From Phalacrocorax aristotelis (Eukaryota; Chordata; Aves; Suliformes; Phalacrocoracidae): 64,000 nt of DNA. Both the position numbers and the translations under genes were made by a program. Location of the stretch: contig NC_134310.1 of NCBI RefSeq assembly GCF_949628215.1, positions 10,181,401 to 10,245,400 on the forward strand. The letters run 5' to 3'. Shown here one piece after another: positions 8,964 through 19,264 of the stretch. The stretch's first letter is position 1, and each line of letters starts with the position of its first letter. The notes below the pieces were generated by a model. That model made no database searches and was not told the origin of the DNA. It worked only from the letters and a program-made list of their open reading frames with translations.

Positions 8964-10099
8964 TCCGGACAGGAGTCGCCTCCAGAGGCTTGTGTTCTTT
9001 TTCCAATTGCTTGGTCAACGCCCCCTTCCCCTGAAAGGTATCCCAGTTGTTTGGCTTCTTTTCCCTCTAATTCCAGGCTACTGGCCCCATTATCCCAGCA
9101 TCGGAGCAGCCAGGTGACAATGTGTTCACCTGAATGACGGCTGAAATCTTTTTGCATATCTCGCAACTCACTCAAGGACAGGGATCGAGTGGTCTCCGTT
9201 TCATTTATGACTTCTTCCTCCTCTCCTTGTGACGGCCCTGCTTCTTCATCATCCCGTTCCAAACGATATGATGTCTGCGTCCAATATTTCTTCTTGTGCA
9301 TGGGGGCGACTGATACTGGCACAGGTTGATTCTCTGAGCCACCTCCAGTACTTGTCATGGAAGTGTGAGTAGCCACAGTGCTTGTCCTGGGGGTTTGAGA
9401 GGCCACAGTGCCTGTCACTTTGCCTTTCAATCCAGAGACCTTCTCTTCCCCTTGGGAGCACTGAATACTGTTGAGCAGGGCTCGGTACGCATGGGCCAGG
9501 TCCCAGCACGTTGCAGTTATCTGTGTCTCTCTGGAGTTCCCAGGGTAACAACACACTTTCTCCAAATATTCTACTAGTTTTTCAGGATTCTGCGCTTGTT
9601 CAGGGGTGAAACTCCAAAACAGTGGGGGTGCCCACTGCCCTAGGTATTTGCCCATGCTATCCCACATGCCCTGCCACTCGTAACTATCAAGCCTTGGGGC
9701 AGATTTCTGGGTGATATTCTTAAGTTGCTTAGTCAAAACCAAAACAACATGCCCAAAAACTAACAATAAGTATATCTTAACTACCCAAGGATGTTCAAGA
9801 TACAAAAAGGTGGTTGTAATAAAGGCGGAGACATCATAGAAGAAAGTAGCAAAGATACCATTCCATACTTCCTCCATATAAAATCTCTCAGAGGAGGAGA
9901 TATAATTGCTAATCACCTCAACAAGGTGGTATCCAAAGTACAGTAACGGTTCCAGCAAAAACCCCAAATACCAGATAAAGCTGAATACCAGTGTTTGCAT
10001 AACAAAACTCTTAGGCAAAACATTACAAATCACAGCAGAACACAGCAGACTAAACAAACCAACACCAATCTTTAACACCAACTGCCAAAATGACAACAT
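8960..10099 (-). CDS. gag: ERVL gag, N-terminal part with four hydrophobic segments
   Basis: The ATG at 10099-10097 (context AGCACCATG) opens a 379-codon frame ending TGA at 8962-8960. The open frame extends a little 5' without an ATG. The first about 125 residues contain four long hydrophobic stretches (roughly residues 3-25, 33-57, 80-102 and 104-125), as in a multi-pass membrane protein. An acidic, Thr/Ser-rich linker (EEEEVINETETTRS) and a segment typical of avian ERVL Gag (SLSELRDMQKDFSRH) follow. The frame is lost near 8995, so the rest of Gag is in another frame. No other part is broken. The function of the membrane-like region is unknown to me. Confidence 0.68.
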   Translation of the reverse strand: MLSFWQLVLKIGVGLFSLLCSAVICNVLPKSFVMQTLVFSFIWYLGFLLEPLLYFGYHLVEVISNYISSSERFYMEEVWNGIFATFFYDVSAFITTTFLYLEHPWVVKIYLLLVFGHVVLVLTKQLKNITQKSAPRLDSYEWQGMWDSMGKYLGQWAPPLFWSFTPEQAQNPEKLVEYLEKVCCYPGNSRETQITATCWDLAHAYRALLNSIQCSQGEEKVSGLKGKVTGTVASQTPRTSTVATHTSMTSTGGGSENQPVPVSVAPMHKKKYWTQTSYRLERDDEEAGPSQGEEEEVINETETTRSLSLSELRDMQKDFSRHSGEHIVTWLLRCWDNGASSLELEGKEAKQLGYLSGEGGVDQAIGKRTQASGGDSCPE

Positions 10100-10139
10100 G
10101 GTGCTGTGACCAGCAGCTGTTATTATCTTCAACCCTTGA

Positions 10140-10157
10140 GCCCCATGTTGGGCACCA
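10140..10157 (-). promoter_or_regulatory. ERVL primer binding site candidate
   Basis: On the minus strand, TGGTGCCCAACATGGGGC begins eight bases after the LTR end. It starts with the TGG expected to pair with a tRNA CCA end. I do not assign the tRNA with confidence. Confidence 0.55.
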
Positions 10158-10165
10158 AAAAAGAC

Positions 10166-10518
10166 TGTCGTGGTTTAGCCGGCAGCTCAGCCCCACACAG
10201 TCGCTCGCTCACTCCCTCACCGGTGGGATGGGGGAGAGAATAGGAAGGGTAATGCTTATGGGTTGAGATAAGAACAGTTTAATAATTAAAATTTAAAAAA
10301 CAACAACAAAAATGCAATGGAAAGGAAAATGACGAGAGGCACAAAACCAGGTGGGGGTGGGGGAAGGGGAATCAACCACCGAAACAAACTGCACGCAATG
10401 CAACTGCTCACCACCCTCCGACCCGGCACCACACCTCCCCGAGCCACAACTGCCCCCCTTAATATACTGGTCATGGTGTCACATGGAATGGAATGAACAT
10501 CCCATTGCCAGTCAGGGT
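10166..10518 (-). repeat. ERVL LTR, truncated, minus strand
   Basis: The sequence is the reverse complement of the 3' about 350 bp of the LTR at 12352-12847. It has the CCACGACA terminus at 10166, the AATTATTAAACTGTTCTTATCTCAACCC block and the CCAGTATATTAAGGGG block. It stops near 10518 at the equivalent of GCCCTGACTGGCCAACGGGATG, so the outer U3 is missing. + strand RNase H sequence starts at once. Confidence 0.8.
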
Positions 10519-11955
10519 CACCCACCCTGGCTGTGGCCCCATCACCAGAGGAGGAGGTGACACATGCTGAAGAAGCCCCACTTTATAACAAATTGCCAGA
10601 AGAAGAAAAGCAGTATGCCCTGTTCACTGATGGCTCCTGTCGCCTTGTGGGAAAGCATTGGAGATGGAAGGCTGCTGTATGGAGTCCTACACAACAAGTA
10701 GAAGAAACTGCTGAAGGAGAAGGTGAATCGAGCCAGTTTGCAGAGGTAAAGGCCATCCAGCTGGCCTTAGACATTGCTGAACGGGAAAAGTGGCCAGCGC
10801 TCTATCTCTATACTGACTCCTGGATGGTGGCAAATGCCCTGTGGGGCTGGTTACAGCAGTGGAAGCAGAACAACTGGCAGCGCAGAGGCAAACCCATCTG
10901 GGCTGTCACATTGTGGCAAGATATTGCTGCCCGGGTAGAGAACCTGGCTGTAAAGGTACGGCATGTGGATGCTCACGTCCCCAAGAGTCGGGCCACTGAA
11001 GACCATCGAAACAACCAGCAGGTAGATCAGGCTGCCAAGACTGAAGTGGCTGAGGTGGATCTGGACTGGCAACATAAGGGTGAATTATTTCTAGCTCGAT
11101 GGGCCCATGACACCTCAGGCCATCAAGGGAGAGATGCCACATACAGGTGGGCTCGTGATCGAGGGGTGGACTTGTCCATGGATATTATTGCACAGGTTAT
11201 CCACGAATGTGAAACGTGTGCTGCAATCAAGCAAGCGAAGTAGGTAAAGCCTCTGTGGTATGGGGGACGATGGCTGAAATATAAATATGGGGAGGCCTGG
11301 CAAATTGACTCTATCACACTCCCACAAACCCGTCAAGGCAAGCGCCATGTGCTTACAATTGTAGAAACAACGACTGGCTGACTGGAAACGTACCCCGTGC
11401 CCCATGCCACTGCCTGGAACACTCTCCTGGGTCTTGAGAAACAAGTCCTGTGGCGACATGGCACCCCAGAGAGAATTGAGTCAGACAATGGGACTCATTT
11501 CCAAAATAACCTCATAGACACCTGGGCCAAAGAGCATGGCAATAAATGGGTGTATCACATCCCCTATCACGCACCAGCCTCTGGGAAAACTTGAGCGGTA
11601 CGATGGACTGTTAAAAACTACACTGAGAGCAATGGGGGGTGGGACATTCAAGCACTGGGACACACATTTAGCAAAAGCCATGTGGTTAGTCAACACAAGG
11701 GGATCTGCCAACCGAGCTGGCCCTGCCCAATCAGAAATCCTACATACTGTGGAAGGGGATAGAGTCCCTTTAGTGCACACAAAAAGTATGCTGGGCAAAA
11801 CAGTCTGGGTTCTTCCTGCCTCCGGCAAAGGCAAACCCATTCGTGGGATTGCTTTTGCTCGAGGACCTGGGTGCACTTGGTGGGTGTTGTGGGAGGATGG
11901 AGAAATCCGATGTGTGCCTCAAGGGGATTTGATTTTGGTCGAAAATAGTCAATGA
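10519..11955 (+). pseudogene. pol: ERVL RNase H and integrase, lightly broken
   Basis: RNase H shows FTDGSC (near 10626), QFAEVKA, TDSWMV and VDAHV as its acidic/catalytic set. Integrase follows with an H-x4-H (HDTSGH, near 11106) and CETC zinc module, then core residues D (AWQIDS), D (ESDNGTHF, near 11487) and E (ERYDG, near 11593). The C-terminal part is WVLWEDGEIRCVPQGD, to TGA 11953-11955. Breaks: TAG at 11241-11243, TGA at about 11379, and a one-base insertion near 11588 that changes frame. The first codons are joined to rearranged sequence and lack RT. Confidence 0.82.
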
Positions 11956-12351
11956 ACTGAATGGCACAATGCGAACTGCTATGTAATATTGTGTGTCATC
12001 TCTGTGTTGTATCAATGATATCAGAGTACAAGCCTCCCAACCCATGGAAGATAAACTGTGAAACAAGCAAAGTGCAGCAGTGATGGAACGATGACTGACT
12101 CGGTATGCAGTAACCCAACGCCACATGCACCATCTCTCCCACCCTGAAAGACTGATACGACAGATGGAGCCCAGAGTCATGGACTGGGTGAACTCAGTGG
12201 ACATTTTACAGGGAAGGTCCATAGACTAAGGGAATGATGTCTGTGTCTTATGTTAAAGGATGGGAAGGGGAGGGGTGGTGGTTGGTAAGGTTGTATTGGA
12301 TTGTACGGGACCTGGGCATGGTGTAAATGGTATGGAATAATGGGTGGCGAA
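11956..12351 (+). other. ERVL 3' untranslated region, no env
   Basis: About 400 bp between the integrase stop and the LTR contain no long ORF, consistent with ERVL lacking env. A G-rich stretch (12265-12285) lies about 70 bp before the LTR. It is similar to 7390-7553. Confidence 0.6.
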
Positions 12352-12847
12352 TGTGCTGGTTTTGGCTGAGAAGGGCTTAATTCTCTTCACTGTCATGGTC
12401 GGGTCAGTACCTTTCCAGCTTCCCGAGCTCTGCCGCGTTGGCAGAAGGCTGAGAGGGGCAGGTCCGTGGCCGGGGCGGCTGGCCCTGACTGGCCAACGGG
12501 ATGTTCAGTCCATACCATGTGACACCATGACCAGTATATTAAGGGGGGGAGTTGCGGCTTGGGGAGGTGCAGTGTCAGGTCGGCAGGCGGTGAGCGGCTG
12601 TGTTGTGTGCAGTTTGTTTCGGTGGTTCATCCCCCTTCCTCCCCTCCCCCCCACCCCCCCCCGGATTTTGCGCCTCTCGTTGTTTTCCTTTCCATTGCGC
12701 TTTTGTTGTTTGTTGGTTTTTTTTTAATTATTAAACTGTTCTTATCTCAACCCACGAGCTTTACCCTTCTGATTCTCTCCCCCATCCCACCGGCGGGGGA
12801 GTGAGCAAGTGACTGTGTGGGGCTGAGTTGCCAGCTAAATCACGACA
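12352..12847 (+). repeat. ERVL 3' LTR (496 bp)
   Basis: It begins TGTGCTGGTTTTGGCTGAGA and ends ATCACGACA. It includes a CCAGTATATTAAGG promoter-like block near 12528-12544 and the conserved TTATTAAACTGTTCTTATCTC block near 12726-12750. A pyrimidine-rich stretch with C and T runs is at 12628-12725. Unique sequence follows. Confidence 0.82.
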
Positions 12848-13165
12848 TAAGCACTCAATAAACATCACAAGAAAGCACAACCTGTTCTGAAGGAGTAGAG
12901 GTTTTACTCAATTTCCAAATTAAAAGAGCAAGAACTCCCTCTGCTGTTATGTATAGCCTCTTGGCTTTTTTAGATATAAAAGTAATAGACCTTAAATTAT
13001 GAGGTTCCTAATGCAGATATGGACTAAGAATACAACTTTTTCTAATTACAGTAACATCTGTATTGCCCCTTTACTAGCAAAATTATCCATGATCCTAGAA
13101 AAGAGTGGGAAGAGTTGAAAGGATAGGCCAAAATTGAATAAATTCAACATAAACCAGAAACCATA
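12848..13165 (+). other. Unique AT-rich spacer
   Basis: No ORF, repeat or RNA gene is seen between the ERVL LTR and the next CR1. Confidence 0.5.
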
Positions 13166-13249
13166 TCACAGAATCACAGAATTGTAGGGGTTGGAAGGAA
13201 CCTCTAGAGATCATCTCATTCAACCCCCCGACTGAGCAGGTACACCTAG

Positions 13250-15945
13250 AGCAGGGGGCACAGGACCGCGTCCAGGGAGGTTTTGAATATTTCCAGAGAA
13301 GGAGATTCCACAACCTCTCTGTTCCACTGCTCTGTTACACCCACAGTAAAGAAGTTTTTTCTCATATTGAAGTGGAACTTCCTGTGTTCCAACTTGTGCC
13401 CATTGCCCCTTGTCCTGTCATTGGGCACCACTGAAAAGAGTCTGGCCCCATCCTCCTGACACTCGCACTTCAGATATTCAGGCTGAACAAACCCAAGTCT
13501 CTCAGCCTTTCCTCATAAGGGAGATGCTCCAGTCCCCTGATCATCTTGGTAGCTCTCTGCTTGACTCTCTCCAGTAGTTCCCTGTCTTTCTTGAACTGGG
13601 GGACCCAAAACTGGACACAGTACTCCAGATGTGGTCTCACTAGGGCAGAGTAGAGGGGGAGGATAACCTCCCTTGACCTGCTGGCCACACTCCTTCTAAT
13701 GCACCCCAGGATACCCTCGGCATTCTTGGCCACAAGGGCACAGTGCTGGCTCATAGAATCATAGAATTCCTGAGTTGGAAGGGACCCACAAGGATCATCA
13801 AGTTCAATTCCTTTCCCTCCTTGGACTCCTTGTCCAAGTGTTTCTTGACTATCGTCAGGCTTGGTGCCATGACTACCTCCCTGAGGAGCTTGTTCCAGTG
13901 CTCCACCACCCACTGGGTGAAGAACCTTTTCCTAATATCCAACCTAAACCTCCCCCGGCACATCTTCCTGCCATTCCCTCAGATCCCTCTGCTCATGATC
14001 AGCCTGCTGTCCACCAGCACTCCCAGGACCTTCTCAACAGAGCTGCTTTCCAGCAGGTCAACCCCCAACCTGTACTGGTGCATGGAGGTGTTCCTCCCCA
14101 GGTGCAGAACCCTACACATGCTCTTGTTGAATTTCATCAGGTTCCTCTCTGCCCAGCTCTCCAGCCTGTCCAGGTCTCATTGGATGGCAGCACAGCCTTC
14201 TGGCAAATCAGCCACTCCTCCCAGCTTGGTATCATCAGCAAACTTGCTAAGGGTACACTCTATCCCATCGTCCATGTCACTGATGTATATACTGAACAGA
14301 ACTGGACCCAGCACAGACCCCTGGGGAACACCGCTAGTTACAGACCTCCAACCAGCCTCTACCCAGTTGATCACAACTCTGAGATCTGCCGTTAAGCCAG
14401 TTCTCAATCAACCTCACTGTTCTCTCATCTAAAGCACACTGTCTAAGCTTACCTATGAGGATGTTATGGGAGACAGTGTCAAAAGCTTTACTGAAGTCAA
14501 GATAAACAATATCCACTGCTCTCCCTTCATCGACCCAGCCAGTCACACCATCAAAAAGGCTATCAGGTTGGTCAAGCATGATCTTCCCTTGATGAATCCA
14601 TGTTACCTACTTCTGATAACCTTCTTTTCCTCTACATGCCTGGAGATGACCTCCAGAATGAACTGATCCATCACCTTTCCGGGGATGGAGGTGAGGCTGA
14701 CTGGCCTAGAGTTTCCCAGGTCCTCCTTCTTGCCCTTTTTGAAGATTGGAGTGACATTTGCTTTCCTCCAGTCCTCCGGCACCTCTCCTGTCCTCCATGA
14801 CCTTTCAAAGATGATGGAGAGTGGCCTCAGCAATAACATCCGCCAGCTCCCTCAGCACTCATGGGTGCATCCCATAGGGGCCCATGGATTTGTGAGGATC
14901 CAGTTTGCCTAGGTGATCTCTAACCCAGTCCTCCTCAACCAAGGGGAAGTCTTCCTTTCTACAGATTTCCTCTCTCTTCTGGGGGCTGAGATGCCTGAGG
15001 GCCAGCCTTAGCAGTAAAGACCGAAGCAAAGAACGCATTCAGTAAATCTGCCTTCTCTGCATCCTGTGTCACCAGGGCCCCTTCCTTGTTCAGCAGTGGG
15101 CCCACTGTATCCCCAGTCTTCCTTTTATTGCTGACGTATTTAAAGAAGCCCTTCTTGTTATCCTTGACACCCCTCGCCAGATTTAGTTCCAAGTGGGCCT
15201 TGGCCTTCCTCGTCGCATCTCTGCATACCCTGACAACGTTTCTATATTCCTCTTAAGTGGCCAGTCCCTTTTTCCACATATTGTGAACCTCCCTCTTCCA
15301 TTTGAGTTTCTCTAGAAGCTCTTTGCTCATCCATGCGGGTCTCCTGGCTCCTCTGCCTGACTTCTTCCTCCTAGGGATGCACCGATCTTGAGCTCAGAGG
15401 AAGTGGTCCTTGAATACTGACCCCTGCCTTCTAGAGCCCTAGCCCATGGGATTCCTCCAGGCAGGTCTTTGAAGAGGCCGAAGTTGGCTCTCTTGAAATC
15501 CGGGGTTGTAATCGGACTTGTTGCCCTGCTTCTACCACGCGGGATCCTGAACTCCACCATCTTCTGGTCACTGCAGCCAAGGCTACCCCCAACCCTCACA
15601 TCCTCAACCAGCCCTTCCTTGTTTGTTAGTATAAGGTCGAGCAGCACATCTTGCCTCATTGGGTCCTCCACACCTGCATCAAAATTTGTCCTTGATGCTC
15701 TGCAGGAGCCTCCTGGATTGTCTGTGCCCCGCCATGTTGTTTTTCCAGCAAATATCAGGGTGGTTGAAGTCCCCCATGAGAACCAGGGCCTGTGATTGTG
15801 AGGCTACTTCCAGCTGTCTGTAGAAGGCTTCATCAACTTCCTCTTCCTGATCAGGTGGCCTGTAGTAAACGCCCACAACAGTGTCATCCGTATTTGTCTG
15901 CCCCTTAATTTTTACCCATAATCTCTCAACTCGTTCTTCCTCCAC
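13250..15945 (-). pseudogene. CR1-A ORF2 (endonuclease-reverse transcriptase), decayed
   Basis: Translated pieces on the minus strand in order: endonuclease (15945-15679: [33 protein letters not shown]), EN end (15671-15327), linker (15192-14959: NKKGFFKYVSNK), RT (14839-14603: EDWRKANVTPIFKKG), the RT block [17 protein letters not shown] (14579-14334), then [12 protein letters not shown] and FADDTKLG (14407-14177), where FADD is the catalytic motif. The C-terminal end lies beyond the nested insert. Several stops and frameshifts separate the pieces, so it is not functional. Confidence 0.85.
13755..13990 (-). mobile_element. CR1-B, short CR1 3' fragment nested in CR1-A
   Basis: A second CR1 3' end (AGAATCATAGAATTCC) begins at 13755 and runs about 236 bp. 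It is flanked by the 6-bp direct repeat GCTCAT (13749-13754 and 13991-13996). Removing it rejoins CR1-A sequence. It is 5'-truncated, as most CR1 insertions are. Confidence 0.8.
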
Positions 15946-17153
15946 CATACATACACACCATACACCTTCCTGCAATATACATACTATTCGTATCAGAAAA
16001 TGTCTCTCCTTTTCCAGACACATCAAAACTAAAAGGAAACTAAAGATTGGCAATATCTTCACAGAATGAGGACATCACAGGCAATTAAGGGAAAACAGTC
16101 TATTTCTCTCATTATCCAATTTCAAAACAGAACTAAACAACAAGAATTCTAAAACTGACAGTGTGGCAAACTCATCTCTCCCTTCATAAAGAAGTTATTT
16201 AATAATTCTTTCATAGGCTTTTCAAAATAGATATGTATAGGATTAGTGTGATTTAAAAAATCACAATAAAAATTATAAGATTTAATTAAATCAAGAAGTA
16301 TATTTAAGGAGAAAATAGTAATGTTTAAAACTATCATCTGACACTTCTTTATACAGTGACAATTTTCTGCTTGTAGGATCATGGCTATAAATTTCTTTTT
16401 TATCCCTGGATGATAAATTTACTGTTTTTACCTTCAGCCATGTAAGTGCTTATTGTGACTGAGTAAGCCTTCAAGAATTAATTTTTCCCCTAGTCCAGAA
16501 TATAGTCTGAAGCAGTCTACTGTAGTTATAGGTTTGCCTTTATATTAAAAATATCAAGCATTACTGCCTAGGGGAAAAAAAAATTCACTCTTGCTTTACA
16601 CTTTCCCTAGCTAAAGATTGAGAAGGTTATACTAACAGGAACACCATATTTATAAAGCAGGCAAGAGACTTTTAGAGATAATTAATGCTTCCAGCAAGCC
16701 AAGAGCAATTTAAAGGCAGACCAAACAAAACAGCGGTAGAAAGAGAACTGTGAACTTTTCTCAACTGTCTTGATGGATTTTAACTTTGAAGTCTCATTAT
16801 AACCATTTAAATGCCAATGTTTTAATTATTTCTTTAATCTGATCAGCAAAACCTTCAGCCAATACACTAATGCAGTGTCACTGTTCAGGTGTTCCAATCA
16901 TGTACAGATACTCTGTCCAGACAAGACAGCAATTTGTAAAAAGGATTTAGTTTATTGTACTACATATCAGGTTTAAGGATAGCCTTTAATCATAATTGCC
17001 CAATTATCAGTTTATAATTCAATTCAATTAAACCAATGTAGTTAATTAAAGTAAATGTATCCACACACTTGTACCAGCTGAAGTTGTTCTATTTCATTTT
17101 AACTTGTAAATAATCACTTAGATTAAACTGAGATATATACATATTTTGTAAGC
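15946..17153 (+). other. Unique AT-rich sequence
   Basis: No convincing gene or repeat is seen. Short ORFs on both strands lack known motifs. Confidence 0.5.
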
Positions 17154-17756
17154 ATGGTGTGGGTTAACCCTAGTAGGCAGCTAAGCACCACACATCTGTT
17201 TGCTCAACCCCACCCCACCCGTAGTGGGATGGTAGAGAGAATTAAAAGTGTAAAAGTAGAAAACTCATGGGTTGAGATAAAGACAGTTTAATAGGTAAAA
17301 TGAAAGCTGTGTGCACAAGAAAAGCAAAATAAGGAATTAATTCACTATGCCCCATTGGCAGACAGGTGTTCAGCCATCTCCAGGAAATCAGGGCTTCATC
17401 ACGTGTAATGGTTACTTGGAAAGACAAATGCCATCACTCCAAACATTCCCCCCTCTCCCACTTCTTGCCCCGGCTTTATATGCTGAGCATGACATCATAT
17501 GGTATGGAATACCCCATTGGTCAGTTGGGGTCAGCTGTCCTGGCTGTGTCCCCTCCCAGCTTCTTGTGCACCACAAGCCTACTTACTGTGGGAGCAGCGT
17601 GAAAAGCAGAAAAGGCCTTGATGCTGTGTAAGCACTGCTCAGCAGTAACAAAAACGTGTGTGTTATCAACACTGTTTTGATCACAAATCCAAAACATAGC
17701 CCCATACTAGCTACCATGAAGAAATTTAACTCTGTCCCAGCCATAACCACTACACT
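17154..17756 (-). repeat. ERVL-type LTR, minus strand
   Basis: The reverse complement starts TGTAGTGGTTATGGCTGGGA at 17756 and shows the avian ERVL LTR blocks. These are a TATA-like GCATATAAAGCC (near 17475), CATATGATGTCATGCTCAG, TTAAACTGTCTTTATCTC and a GGTTAACCC-type terminus near 17160. It abuts an ERVL RNase H scrap on the + strand at 17757. It belongs to a different LTR subfamily from 12352-12847. Confidence 0.75.
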
Positions 17757-18065
17757 GGAAATGTGAATTGAGACAGTTCGCAGAAGTGAAAGCCATCTAG
17801 CTGGCCCTAGAGATTGACAGTGGCCAGTGCTCTATCTCTATACTGACTCATGGATGGTGGCAAATGCCCTGTGGAGGTGGTTGCAGCAATGGAAACAGGT
17901 CAACTGGCAGAACAGAGGTAAACCCATCTGGGCAAGATATAGAAAACATTGCTTTAAAGGTTGATCATATAGATGCTCACATGCCCAAAACCTGTGCTAC
18001 TGAAGAACACTGAAACAACAAGCAGGTAGACCAGGCTGCTAGAACTGAAGTAGCTCAGGTGAGGG
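17757..18065 (+). pseudogene. ERVL RNase H scrap
   Basis: The sequence matches the RNase H part of 10720-11050 (CAGTTCGCAGAAGTGAAAGC, ACTCATGGATGGTGGCAAAT, AGATGCTCACATGCCCAA). It has deletions and stops in all frames. It begins and ends within the domain, with no flanking pol. Confidence 0.72.
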
Positions 18066-18226
18066 AAACTGAAGAAGATAAGACGATTAAATAGAATATA
18101 ACATAATTCTCCCCCCAGGAGAGTATCTAGCTACGGTCTCCACTCGAGAAGGAATGTGGCGACTCAGAGCCCCCACATAAACACACGGCTGTCCAGGTCT
18201 CCAGCTGTAGGGAGTTCCTGAGCCTG

Positions 18227-19193
18227 GTGCTTGTACTGGAGGGCAGCAGAGACAGCTGCTTGCGGTGTGACCAGGTGGATGATCTACTCTGCCTGGTGGC
18301 AGAGCTGAAGGAGGAAGTAGAAAGGTTAAGGAGCATCAGGGAGTGTGAGAGGGAGATAGATTGGTGGAGCCACACCCTATCATCCCCAGGGCAAAGGCAG
18401 TGGATGGAGGCTTCACAAGAAGCTCCACAAGAAGCAAAGAACCCCTACCCTCTTGCCACCTAGCAGAAGGAGGGAACCTAAAAGATGGGGGAAATGGAAA
18501 CAGGTCCGTGCTTGGGGCGGCAGGCGAAACCCTTCCCGGCCTCCCTCACCTTCCCAGTTGCCCTTACACAACAGGTATGGGGCTCTGGAACTCGAGGGCC
18601 AGGCAAATGAGGATGTAGGTGAAGGTCCATGCAGGGGGTTGCCTAGGGAGAGCCGGTCAGCCCCATGCATTATGACCACCTCTGTTAAGAAGAAAAGGAG
18701 GGTAGTTGTTGTAGGTGATGCCCTTCTGAGGGGGACAGAGGGCCCAATATGCCAACCAAACCCATCCCACAGGGAAGTCTGCTGCCTCCCTGGGGCCTGG
18801 GTCAGAGATGTTGCTAGGAAACTCCCTGGTCTGGTACAGCCCTCTGATTACTACCCACTGTTGGTTGTGCAGGTGAGCAGTGATGAGGTTGTAGAGAGAA
18901 ACCCAAGAGCGATCAAAATGGACTTCAGGGCACTGGGGCAACTAGTTGAAGGATCAGGAGCGCAGGTAGTGTTTTCCTCAATCCCGTCAGTGGCAGGGAA
19001 GAACAATACTGAAAGGAACAGGAAAACTCATCTGATTAACACATGGCTCAGAGGCTGGTGCCATCGGTGGAATTCTGGGTTTTTTGATCATGTGGAAGTT
19101 TACATGGCACCTGGCCTGCTGGCCGCAGATGGAATTAACCTATCTCAAATGGGGAAAAGGATTCCTGAATATGAGTTGGTGGGGCTCATCTAG
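18227..19193 (+). pseudogene. CR1-C ORF1 (coiled coil plus degenerate SGNH esterase)
   Basis: CR1 ORF1 proteins have a coiled coil and an SGNH-type esterase domain and bind RNA. Here the coiled coil (18227-18463, AELKEEVERLRSIRE) and the esterase (18453-19193) are in different frames. The esterase fold text is recognisable (VVVVGDALLRGTEGPICQP, NTWLRGWCHRW). The nucleophile block is GDA instead of GDS (18714-18722), the GxND block reads SSDE, and the final DxxH block reads DGIN. All three catalytic blocks are lost, so it is inactive. Confidence 0.8.
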
Positions 19194-19264
19194 AGGGCTT
19201 TAAACTAGGTTCAAAGGGGGAGGGGGATGTAGCCAGGCCCACCAAAGAGGAGCCTAGGGGTGGC

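Larger units (their letters stand above)
7781..10518 (-). mobile_element. ERVL 5' half on the minus strand (LTR-PBS-gag-protease)
   Basis: On the minus strand the order is a truncated LTR (10518 to 10166), primer-site-like sequence (10157-10140), gag (10099 to 8178, one frameshift) and protease (from 8128). The sequence leaves ERVL protease near 7781. No RT, RNase H or integrase follows on this strand. They appear instead, minus RT, on the + strand from 10519. The unit is therefore half an ERVL joined head to head with the other half, as by inversion, autointegration or nested rearrangement. Confidence 0.82.
10519..12847 (+). mobile_element. ERVL 3' half on the + strand (RNase H-integrase-UTR-LTR)
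   Basis: The + strand carries RNase H, integrase, about 400 bp of 3' untranslated sequence and a complete 496-bp LTR. It joins the truncated minus-strand LTR at about 10518. There is no reverse transcriptase between. The coding part is much less decayed than the copy at 5640, suggesting a younger insertion. Confidence 0.82.
13166..15945 (-). mobile_element. CR1-A LINE, 5'-truncated, minus strand
   Basis: The minus-strand 3' end is at about 13166 (reverse complement of the CR1 tail, CACAGAATCACAGAATTGTA). The sequence runs through 3' UTR, reverse transcriptase and into the endonuclease domain near 15945, where similarity ends. It is interrupted once by a small nested CR1 at 13755-13990. The length is about 2.5 kb without the insert, against about 4.5 kb for a full CR1. 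Confidence 0.9.

Noticed and set aside
13743..14432. A 229-codon + strand ORF and other + strand ORFs between 13.7 and 15.8 kb
   Set aside because: They are antisense to the CR1-A reverse transcriptase on the minus strand and have no domain of their own.
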